Assembly: GCF_015706575.1 (NCBI RefSeq)
Contig: NW_024037070.1
Coordinates: 8,835,598-8,899,597 of the forward strand
From: Patiria miniata
Taxonomy: Eukaryota > Echinodermata > Asteroidea > Valvatida > Asterinidae
Direction: 5' to 3'
Length of the DNA stretch: 64,000 nucleotides
In this document: positions 36,601-43,846 of the stretch, in pieces
Layout: each line of letters begins with the position of its first letter
How positions within the stretch are numbered: the first letter of the stretch is position 1
Translations under genes and position numbers: made by a program
The notes under the pieces: model-generated
What the model saw: only the letters and a program-made list of their open reading frames with translations
Databases searched by the model: none
Told to the model about the DNA's origin: nothing

Positions 36601-38609
36601 CAGTGGAAGCAGGGAGTATTCAGGCGCAGACAGATATTCTTAACAGTCCAGAAGACAGTGATTCAGCTCTGGATCTAAGGACTCGGACTTTAGGAGGCGA
36701 TGTGGTAGTCTTTGACGAAGACCACCCGTTGATATCTCAGTTCTCTTTGTCCAACACCAACCTCTACCACAGAGCCTACACCGCAGGGGAGCCAGGCCCC
36801 ATCCGGGCATCTAGTCTTATCAACCTCTCGTCAGCCGCGATGGTAGGAGCTCCGATTATGGAAAAAAGTTTAAGCCCTACTCAGTTGCTGATCAGGAACA
36901 AACTGCTTGAAAGGAGGTTACGAATCCAGAGCAGGTCGATATCAACTCCGGACATCCTTCAGGGTTACTCGTACCCTCCCACGAGTGGAACGACAGTTGG
37001 CGAATCAAGTATTCAACCAAGAAACGTTTCATCTCCCCAAAACACTTCATCGCCCCCTTATCATGTAAGCGATAATCAAAGCCGTGAAGTTGGACGTACG
37101 CCCAATGTTGCCTCTTCACATACCGATGTTCAGTGTGTTGGCAGTGTCAACAGAGCTATCCAGAGGGAAATCCAAGGCGAAGTCGTTGCGCAAAACTTGA
37201 CAATCGCCGACAACCGCGAACCTGTTTCACAGTTGAGTACATCAGCACACTACCCAAAGATGAAGGCTAGCCTTCAGAACAGGTGGGTGACGGAGACCGT
37301 CCACCCCACACCAGTGCCGGGCAGTGATCGACAAGAGAATGCACCTGCTGTGGACCAGAATGCTCATCAAGTACAGACGGCCCAAGACAATGTCCACACT
37401 TCTGCCCCCACCTTATCTGCAACTGCCATCGCTGTTGATCAACCAGCTCATTCCATAGTAGGGAGCTCTTCAGATCATGCTGCCATGCAACCATCCACTT
37501 TACCAGTTGAGGTGGCCCCAAGCGCATCCACACAAGTAGCTTATGTGAATCTGAATATGACGGGGCTAACTAGGACATCTCAACCCCCAAGAAAGCGCAA
37601 AGCTGCGGAGGTATCCCCTGATCGGGCAACTTGCCCATTTTGCTCATTTGAAGCTGTGAACAGCTGGGGTCTGCGCACGCACGTCAACCGGATACACTTC
37701 GAGAAATACTCTAAGCCTGCGCGTGGAAATGCAAAACCAAAAAGAGGCGGCGCAAAGGTAGCATCAAGAGTCCCCCGTGGCAAGACTGCCACACAGAGAA
37801 GTCCCAAAATATCGGCATCTAATGTACAGACAAATCTCAACGGACAACCAATAACTGCACCTATTCAGTCGGTTCCTCAGACAGACGGATCGGTCCCTCG
37901 TACTTCAGGTTATAATGATGTTCAAGGTCGCACCCCACAAATCGTTTCTGGTCTGACTACAACAGCTAGCATTAATACTACCCCGGCATCTTCATCAGCG
38001 TCTCTCCAGCCAATGCCCACACCAGCATATGTTCCCTACACTGACCATCGTCAGACCGATACATTACACACAACCGAAGCCACGTCCCTAGTCACTCATG
38101 CGGTGACCAACAGTAGTCACACCGTCGAACCGAACACAGCCCAGCAAGCGGACGAGCAGCTTCACTGCCGATATTGCAGCCTACCCTTCAAGACTTCCCA
38201 GGACCTGCTCATCCACCTCAAATTCCAGCACGCCAACACCAAGGGTCTATACATGTGCTTCAACTGTGGCTACTCGACCAAATCCAACTCCACACTCATG
38301 AAGCATATTCTGAAGTGGCACGGACGGGCCAAAGGAGACGACAAGACGTTCAAGTGCACGCAGTTGAAGTGCAAGGAGTCTTTCTCGACAGAGGATGAAC
38401 TACAGCGCCACTACAGTTCACACGAGGCTCAGCGAACGTACGTCTGTGAATTATGTAACGCCAAGTACAAACACATCACTGGACTGAGGTACCATCAGTC
38501 GCGCCACACTATAAACTACCCTCACAAATGCCAGCAGTGCGGTCTCAAATTCAAGTCCACGGGTATGCTGCAGCGACACGAGTTCCAGAAGAAGCACTTT
38601 TCGTCCTGA
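30681..38609 (+). CDS. Giant single-exon protein with six C-terminal C2H2 zinc fingers
   Basis: I do not recognise this gene. One continuous 2642-codon frame; an in-frame stop at 30645 and an acceptor at 30618 support the ATG at 30681. Residues 16-63 carry four 12-residue repeats (D-x-Y-x-Y/F-R-E-T-S-x-P); residues 254-340 carry 15-residue repeats (DxxTDxxSxNxD type); 1361-1404 is a 22-residue duplication. Most of the chain is Ser/Thr/Gln/Asn-rich and probably disordered. Two denser blocks, about 1255-1345 (PYEGWSG, FPDGKRFIAYN) and 1810-1870 (DLYWQESAFLKFLPIDLANY), could be folded. PPRKRK just before C2318 is a likely NLS. Fingers: one isolated at about 2318 (CPFC...H-x4-H) and five in a row from about 2496 to the end, one with C-x4-C spacing, joined by non-TGEKP linkers. 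SALDLRTR (1995-2002) recalls a CtBP-binding PLDLS-type motif. A nuclear DNA-binding regulator is the likely role. Confidence 0.9.
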   Translation: MSNDWPGPTTTMNSSDEYSYRETSLPIDPYEFRETSSPHDEYAYRETSPPSDRYAYRRSRLPTKESMFLPLLGDSPEDSSDGADRAQRAPTLSPVLLSPGSTTQKLIAAGKIKNCIILLQKTSLDHSSFRHLTDEATETTTLPHETEPSKDLPADSAEESGAEVTSSPNCEQDNEFDSEALDCAKDRCASNRNIFTSFLSEWSDVKIGDSTTVEDRSDAESTSSTIIDDYTEDTNGISSSKEICPSVSSSNTIDPITDSQSINGDDEVDQMMDSRSVNGDNTSYQITDYQSEIGANTICQIVDCRSISTDNIVDQTTDCCSVKSDTEINYVVNYGTIDQNTDCRSVNDDIATNHIPECHTELSTTTYNDNNCRSRDTDPAEDRTDSTVSTVDQITDCQSFTNTDVIDESPVPDIFKRRSSWNDDLMSISSTGSSETIRYPLSPGENSQERFEISEDDQCCVEPEIPKDAEIADRVCDEPPCLERLESLPTPGTCLDLPPLLSPPMLTNVNDDIHSEMGNRSASLYFRASRMASPKGPPSGHTRQELKLSMETAEPPVICPVGMTEITSHLNQKQLEPIKPDEHMSPVSIEVFSSNSTECSKTHSERTESCSDLKDPNPSKNIHNELRGISFDAYVSFPSPPTETATDGQGSFQETFPNLMDSRQAQKDKSEEETPVSQEDQYQEVEYQEMCFHGVNRSDACVNKDGIDIPRHGSAADLQITEVVSLGECTPAMGHELPNNLGEKTDFTPDMMPCTGVVGQKTDSTASSVDQGSSVHECSIWADDSLDSESEASTDTATSIHPFLSDSETERAVASISDNQQPDFHREQENIFDGGIQVAEVVIDPQDENSSPSTDGVGIMFSLDKTMEERDSESHNSDGIPSDTLENDQVDICPTSGNVIQTSQGIQSIQASQSYPVAESVHEKQRESPPELSLKPVAEQIFQEQICPAGEENSTEEKGKESQPVESDGHTQRPPSRYQAENVRERSEMFVPIQTMQTAEIQVKDISHTSQIPQGPVLTSDILSRHANQELLPRGNILNNNQSVSSSHTDRCQEITVYRDASSVRINSTEVNPTSQLQTSAPLNRNQSRSSDEVNGTGRLTNNPPFLPSASLEMDTAISLALMSEMASSAGVKEPRTNQVTDKDKAPSSSASSVRYNKSVDTRTRHLSAPRVSGSIHREETPDVATPQRPNSVHGASNHGIGRSTEIPPGNQKTSSMTAKGRKDVGYGAGFTIVDSSGPIPLAPDNGLFDELKRRLMQDRGVNLNPGQPANILQPTACQNLPDSAIAYQSKNRPYEGWSGIPVEFPDGKRFIAYNREAFHILPLNQLGKGAIGLIGTPDQFPTVSSNNPSQFGGAVQIISSQVPHTIPQNIQLQMPNTVPNPSQVPHTITQNIQLQMPNTVPNPNSYQLQMGSNIMHSNPSFPVAQQIVQTFRPPPSTPSAESGLRNDYQQQLPPVDVHKSLSFFSSKAQQMSTDHVQCPPDQISINRMSHDFGRYQSSVSFQEACEGRTAPPRQSVPIPVQGVAQAAIAVTSERGERYTTEEQSIGSEHPTLPTSMTSSTQPRNRPDTATQVRRDSRESFRTNQQVHGASMHASECTKDCVEAQQRLFGKARGSVAAAKPQKGGNSGHGVSGINSTVFEQNGSRCQENIPVEHPRSQATGTPTNTSQSVGPGASASSVHHLPRDGNVSDRNIGICAPVTTESVDSGGLPGRPMSASSYMCDLAEISRRHTMNQNMHGNQKLPLQLQRDKVPAEGHEQVTNRSMANATNHASQEHPSGAINTGANQRPDNQDQVAQAENNDRALVTTIPDLYWQESAFLKFLPIDLANYLIKQREQGIPIAEAAQALLAERGETTARQQKRVWRSTIHYKSSDASPHSGVSSSSVSEASTHPTPLPYNNHQRANKAHPSVSRDILQQYSHNTSVDNSINPEAQQQLTKKSQGLQIIPGMTRNFYNPPPSVTPLLEADVVAESKSVEAGSIQAQTDILNSPEDSDSALDLRTRTLGGDVVVFDEDHPLISQFSLSNTNLYHRAYTAGEPGPIRASSLINLSSAAMVGAPIMEKSLSPTQLLIRNKLLERRLRIQSRSISTPDILQGYSYPPTSGTTVGESSIQPRNVSSPQNTSSPPYHVSDNQSREVGRTPNVASSHTDVQCVGSVNRAIQREIQGEVVAQNLTIADNREPVSQLSTSAHYPKMKASLQNRWVTETVHPTPVPGSDRQENAPAVDQNAHQVQTAQDNVHTSAPTLSATAIAVDQPAHSIVGSSSDHAAMQPSTLPVEVAPSASTQVAYVNLNMTGLTRTSQPPRKRKAAEVSPDRATCPFCSFEAVNSWGLRTHVNRIHFEKYSKPARGNAKPKRGGAKVASRVPRGKTATQRSPKISASNVQTNLNGQPITAPIQSVPQTDGSVPRTSGYNDVQGRTPQIVSGLTTTASINTTPASSSASLQPMPTPAYVPYTDHRQTDTLHTTEATSLVTHAVTNSSHTVEPNTAQQADEQLHCRYCSLPFKTSQDLLIHLKFQHANTKGLYMCFNCGYSTKSNSTLMKHILKWHGRAKGDDKTFKCTQLKCKESFSTEDELQRHYSSHEAQRTYVCELCNAKYKHITGLRYHQSRHTINYPHKCQQCGLKFKSTGMLQRHEFQKKHFSS
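30726..30869 (+). repeat. Coding 36-bp tandem repeat (four copies)
   Basis: Four in-frame units of 12 codons (residues 16-63), with tyrosines at 18, 30, 42 and 54. At the DNA level the common core is CATATCGTGAGACCAG. The last unit is the most diverged. Confidence 0.9.
31440..31745 (+). repeat. Coding 45-bp tandem repeat (about six to seven copies)
   Basis: In-frame 15-residue units such as DPITDSQSINGDDEV and DQMMDSRSVNGDNTS. One unit is shortened (NYVVNYGTI). Later residues to about 400 are looser echoes, for example DQITDCQSF. Confidence 0.8.
34761..34892 (+). repeat. Coding 66-bp tandem duplication
   Basis: Two 22-codon copies of SQVPHTIPQNIQLQMPNTVP plus NP that differ by one residue (P/T). 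The DNA is almost identical, which suggests a young duplication. Confidence 0.9.
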
Positions 38610-38831
38610 GTGAGAGCCAGGTCTCATGCATGTTTTTGAAATCTCTGCCGGGTTTTTTGTAAGTGTTCGGGAACACAATGTTGTCACGTTGGGGGTCTTG
38701 GACACAACACCTTGGGGATAATTGAGAACTTCGATTCATCTGATGATATTGATGTTTCTTTTAATTGATGTTGCGCGTTTGTGATTTGGTGGTTGCAGTG
38801 ACGTAGCGACGGGGTGGAGAGGGGATTGGGC

Positions 38832-38969
38832 TGGGTGGGGTGGGGAGGGGTCGGGATGGCGTTCGGCGGGGTGGGGTTTGGTATGGTGTGGTTGGATGAC
38901 TGGGTGGGGTGGGGAGGGGTCGGGATGGCGTTCGGCGGGGTGGGGTTTGGTATGGTGTGGTTGGATGAC
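38832..38969. repeat. G-rich 69-bp tandem duplication
   Basis: Two copies (38832-38900 and 38901-38969) that look identical, each with many GGGG/GGG runs (GGGTGGGGTGGGGAGGGG). It is a potential G-quadruplex site about 220 bp past the zinc-finger stop codon. Open frames across it on both strands are artefacts of the repeat. Confidence 0.9.
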
Positions 38970-39689
38970 TGCTTGACTGATGGAGCTGAGGTGGATATGA
39001 AAGTCCACATACTACAAAAAAGTGGTGTAAGTAAATATTTTATCCCTAATGGTCGATGGGAAATCACAAGCGGAACAACATTGGTCACTGATAAATTATG
39101 AATGGGTGATGGCGAAAAGACTGGGCCACGTTTCTGTGCCAAAAAAACCCCTAAAATCAAATTCGACAACTCCATGTTGGGGGTGTTCTGGGATGGCATA
39201 TTCAATAAGTATGTGGACTAGGGTATAAAGACAATGAGCGTGCGACTAGACATTGAAAGAAAAAGAATGCATTGAAATGAGAATACACGGGTGAAACACA
39301 TTTGAATCAAGTCTAAAATTAAAAGTTTGCCCCCACCGTGGTCTTCAACAATACAAATATCGTTTTCATTTTCTCCAAACGAAGTTTCAGTTTGTATGTT
39401 TGTATTTTTACCAAAAAACCCCCTTTGTTTTTAAATTTCTTCATTTGTTGTCTCACTAAAGAGGGAATAATCATGGGTATAACTAGAAAATAGCTATTTA
39501 AAAAAAAAAGAAATCGGGGTGAAACTCGACACGGCACGGGGAGAACAACTCAAAAGAAATTTTGTGGGAAACTGGACAACTCAAACACAAAACCTAAAGG
39601 TACATGTACTGACGACTAGTGTCGGTTTAAAGTTGTCTCTAAAGTACATACAGAATCCATGCGATCAGGTAGGGAGTTACACCTCGTGA

Positions 39690-39765
39690 TGGAGCAGGCG
39701 GGAATCGAACCCAGGCCACCAAATGTGGGAGGCGAGAAGATCGTCTCGGCGCAAACGTGACAATG
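39690..39765 (-). repeat. Decayed tRNA-like fragment
   Basis: The complement holds GGTTCGATTCC (B-box-like) after a poorly kept A-box region. Probably a SINE remnant. Confidence 0.3.
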
Positions 39766-41235
39766 TTGGAAGGTAGACGGAACAGAAAGGAAAGGGTTAT
39801 CTGGTGTAAGAGGATCGTCTTGAAGCCTGTGAAACTACATCCTATTATATATGAAAGCCGACGGAAAATTTCATGTTTGTTATTCTATATAAAAAGAGAA
39901 AGAGAGACAGACTGTTACGAAAACCCAATTGCAAATAAATTTTGGAAGAGGCTAAGTAGCAATACAAAATATGCTTTACTTGCAACATAAATCAAGTTTA
40001 ATTTCAAAGAATACTAAAAGCTACTTAATAAGACACGAGTTAGTTTTGTGCCGGAGCAGACAATTGCTAACAACGAATTGTATATACATTTCATGCGCTA
40101 AAGATGTCATTATGTTAATACTGTTGGGCCTGATGAAAGTAAAACCAATCCACATTTGGGGGGGGGGGGGGCTGATAATGTACGAAAAGTTTCTCCAAGG
40201 CAAATCGAACAAAATGAAGACATAAATATTCAGTACCTTTCAAGACGATTTAGAACTCATTATTGATTTATATAAATCCGATTTACACTGTTATTTTGTA
40301 TATTTTGTACGAAATGTTGCGAGCTTGGTTCATATTACGGTTAAATGTTTTGTAGCTGGACAATAATTTTAAATTAATATTCTATATTTGCTACGCATCA
40401 TTTGAATACGAAGTTGAGATGATGTACATATGATTCATTTTGTATTTTGTATTCAATATCGCTGGTTTTTCCACACTGTATATAAATGGGGAAATACGTT
40501 TTTAAATACTTTTGTACATACAAGCTTGAAATGAAATTTGATGTTTAGTACGTTTGAATAATGAACTGTAAAAAAAGAAGGATGCATTTAGGCCTAATGT
40601 AATTTAAACAACGCGCTTTGTATATAATGAAAGAAGGCATTGCTTTTCAAATCTCTTTGCAAGTAATCGTATATTATAATGTATATAAATCAACATGCAA
40701 ATCTGAAACCATTAGTCTTAATTGCCAATTTACAAAAGCTATGCCTCGTATAAAGGATGAAGCCACTCTGCTGAAATTTTGCCCCTTGAAATTGCCGCTT
40801 CATAGCAAATTTGGTTAACATCTTTTATTTTTTACTTAATCGTTTTGTTAGGAAAAAAACCGTTTCGGGAAGTCACAAAGAAATCTGGAGTTTCAAGGAA
40901 TCAATAGTCATTAATATTACAATTATTTGAAAGTTGGGATACTAGAATTCATTTTTGTCGTAGAAACGAGGGACGGAAATCGGGTGGCAGTGATGTTTAT
41001 AAGCTACCGCAAGTAACTTTCTGGACGGGTTTTGTATAAGAGTTGACCTATAGCGTAGACTTTGTTATTTGTATGATTTTGCTTGAAATATGTTATGTGT
41101 AACCATGAAATCTGTAATCTTTTAAATTGTCTCTAACAATGTGTGTCCAGATAATGCTGTTTGCTGATTCCAGTGGCGTGTGTACATTATAAATGTGCTT
41201 TACTTTTATCAAGACGATGTGGTTTGCGTGTATTT

Positions 41236-41430
41236 TTTGTGTTCTTGGGCAAGACACTTTACTACGATGGCCTCTGTAGCTCTCCATTTAAATGGGTAAG
41301 TATTAGTGTGGAGACCAGATTGCGCTGATCTCTAGCTGCTGCAGAAAACTGGTCTCATGGCCTGATGAACAGGGGTAATATTTGTGAAAACTTCAGTACA
41401 TGTATAGGCCCCTAAAGCGCTGTAAAATAA
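41236..41430 (+). mobile_element. SINE body fragment
   Basis: CTTGGGCAAGACACTTTACTAC, then ATTTAAATGGGTAAGTATTAG and AAAGCGCTGTAAAATAAG. These match the body/tail type of the SINE at 5995-6357, but no tRNA head is visible. Confidence 0.5.
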
Positions 41431-41535
41431 GTTATTTTCTCCCCCGATTCATACGGTGGCATCGGGTTCGGTAATAAGCAAATTATTTCCCTTCTTGGCC
41501 GGTAGAAAAATTCAATTTCGGGGAACGGATTTGAC

Positions 41536-42241
41536 TGGGGCCGTATCATAAGTCTGACGCCTCCGAGGTCCGACGCCTCCTAAGTCCGAAATGTCGGACT
41601 TATGAGGGTGCACACCGGTAAATAGGCCTAAACTCATCCGCCGAGCTCACGAATAAAAGTTATACCCTCAAAATATTCTATATTAGAGAGTTGTGAGAGC
41701 CATAAAATTGGGGAATTGAAGGCAATGAACCTCTGACCCGGACTTGGGGCTTCCAATTCTGAGCATTTTGGAAACAATTGGGCTCGAAAGTGGCGCTATT
41801 TTGCCATGTTGTGGAGGGATCGTTTTTCAAGATGGCTTCTTTTCCGCTTTGGGGAAAAATAGGGGTGGTCTTCTTTGGGTGAGAATATCTCGAAAAGTCA
41901 ATGGTCAGCCCACACAAAAATGAAAAGAAAATGACATGTTGATAATTATTTTTCTGTGCAGCTTAAATACCTGTGAGAGTTCTGAGTATTTTTAAAAGAA
42001 TTTTGAATGGGCATTTAGCACTAGTGTCTACGGGAATTTTAATACAAGGTTGCACCCATGAGGCGTCGGACCTATGAGGCGTCGGACTTATGAGGCATAC
42101 ATTCCACCTCATAGGTCCGACGCCTTCATGAGTCCGACGCCTCATAAGTCCGATAATGGACAAACGCTGTTTCGGACTTATGAGGCGTCGGACCTATGAG
42201 GCGTCGGACTTATGAGGCGTCGGACTTTTGAACGGACCCCA
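41536..42241. mobile_element. Inverted-repeat element built from GGCGTCGGACTTATGA modules
   Basis: The left end reads TGGGGCCGTATCATAAGTC, then TGACGCCTCC; the complement of the right end reads TGGGGTCCGTTCAAAAGTCC, then GACGCCTC. Both termini, and a block near 42055-42150, consist of direct and inverted copies of a roughly 17-18 bp unit, GGCGTCGGACTTATGA / GGCGTCGGACCTATGA. About 706 bp and non-coding. Confidence 0.7.
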
Positions 42242-43846
42242 TTTTATCAAAACACCCAAAAAAAACTTTTCTCTCTCTCTCTCTCTCTCTCTTTTTAATG
42301 ACATAAGGTATAGGTCAAGCTGACCAATTGATACAAAATTGCGTTGTGACATTTAGATTTCATCTTTGCGAGAAAAGTAAGGTTTTCCGGATTCAAACTA
42401 TCAAACGAGAGTTCTAGGATTTCATGAAATTGCAAAACACGGAAATGTAAAGAATAACACTTTAAAAAAAGGCAAATTGTCATACGAGTGAATGTATTGC
42501 TTCTCAGCCATTTTTGCGAAGCACATAAATAGTGTTACGGAAATCATGAAAACAGTCCTAAGATATATGTTTAAGGAGGCCACAAGTCATGGCGGACACT
42601 CGAAATTCCTCCAAACTCCATCCAAATTCTTCTGCTATAATGTGTAAAGTTTATCCCTTTTATGAACTAAATAGCTCCCGAGGATCGTCATATTCTGCTT
42701 GTCATATTCTGCTTGTCATATTCTGCTCGTCATATTCTGCTCGTCATATTCTGCTTGTCATATTCTGATTGTCATATTCTGATTGTCATATTCTGATTGT
42801 CATATTCTGACAATAATCTCCACAACAAGAACCAAACTTGGGCACTGCTTACAATTTCACCCACACATCATAAACCTCACTTTCGTCAGCAACATATTTT
42901 TTTATTTCATAATTGCATGTTTATAAAATCAATGCTAAAATATTTGAGATGATAATTTATCCCTCTGCACTAATTCTAAACAGCTGCTACTTAAATATAT
43001 ACAAGATTGCATTTCTGAGCTGTTGTATTCATTCATGTCATTCCACATTAACAGTCATTCACCATGGTTGTTGATACTTAATAATTATTTGGCCACATTT
43101 TACTAATTTTGTTTCAAAGTTACATATGTGACATCACCAGTGAATAGAATTTTGTGCACTCTGGGACCAGTTTTAACAGGCTCGAATTCCATTTTTTTCC
43201 TTCAAAGATGAATGAAGGGCAACGGTAGACTACGCTACAACTTGCCAGTTTTTGTTGTGGTGGCAAAGTCACTAACATTCATTTAATGTGTGAAGCTATG
43301 TGGTATGCATATGCAGCAGATTAATATACTTTATGCACTGGGAAGCCCTTTTGGTCATGTTCCCTGAATGTATTTTATCAATTGTAAACTGTTGAATGGG
43401 ATGGTACCAGACTATTCATGCGTTCCAAGCCTCACATTTTTTTTAACGTGGCTTAAAACATTGGGGTATGTTTAATAACAAATTTTAAATTTTTCCTCCG
43501 AGCAAACTGGCATTAATTTTATGTCGTTGCTTTTATTTCTATTCGAAAGTTCCAAAAATGAAGGTTTTATCTCGCTTTCAATTTAATATGGCTAAATCTT
43601 GAATAAAACCTATTGAGACACAAAACTGTCCATACAAAAAAATCTATTTTGGGCTCTTGCATACAATCTGAATGCACTTACAGTGCAGTATTTTGTACAG
43701 AAAAATAGAGTTCATGGCTGTTCAATGTCCAATCTCCAACCACACAATCACCTTCCGAAAATAGTACCTTGTATTATCAGCTAGGGTCGCGGGATCAGAT
43801 ATTTTGATTTGATAAAAGAGGACCAGGACCGTGCCTTCATTTCGCA
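42242..43846. other. Intergenic and BLOC1S4 3' flank
   Basis: (CT)n at 42271-42292 and a 14-bp minisatellite at 42688-42810 are the only clear structures. TTTATT at 43532-43537, read on the minus strand as AATAAA, is a candidate BLOC1S4 polyadenylation signal about 310 nt past its stop. Confidence 0.5.
42688..42810. repeat. 14-bp minisatellite, nearly nine copies
   Basis: Unit TCATATTCTGCTTG with variants ending CTCG or ATTG. Like variants sit next to each other, as expected for slippage or unequal exchange. Confidence 0.95.

Larger units (their letters stand above)
38610..41535. other. Downstream region and probable 3' UTR of the zinc-finger gene
   Basis: AT-rich apart from a G-rich duplication at 38832-38969. 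AATAAA at 39934-39939 is one candidate polyadenylation site, but a 3' UTR end cannot be fixed. It includes a 13-G run near 40158, a tRNA-like fragment near 39690 and a SINE piece near 41236. No coding signal. Confidence 0.45.

Noticed and set aside
38684-39205. Pro/His-rich open frames on both strands
   Set aside because: They are produced by translating the G-rich 69-bp duplication; there is no other support.
42688-42810. CRISPR-like array
   Set aside because: The 14-bp units are contiguous with no unique spacers and the genome is eukaryotic; it is a minisatellite.
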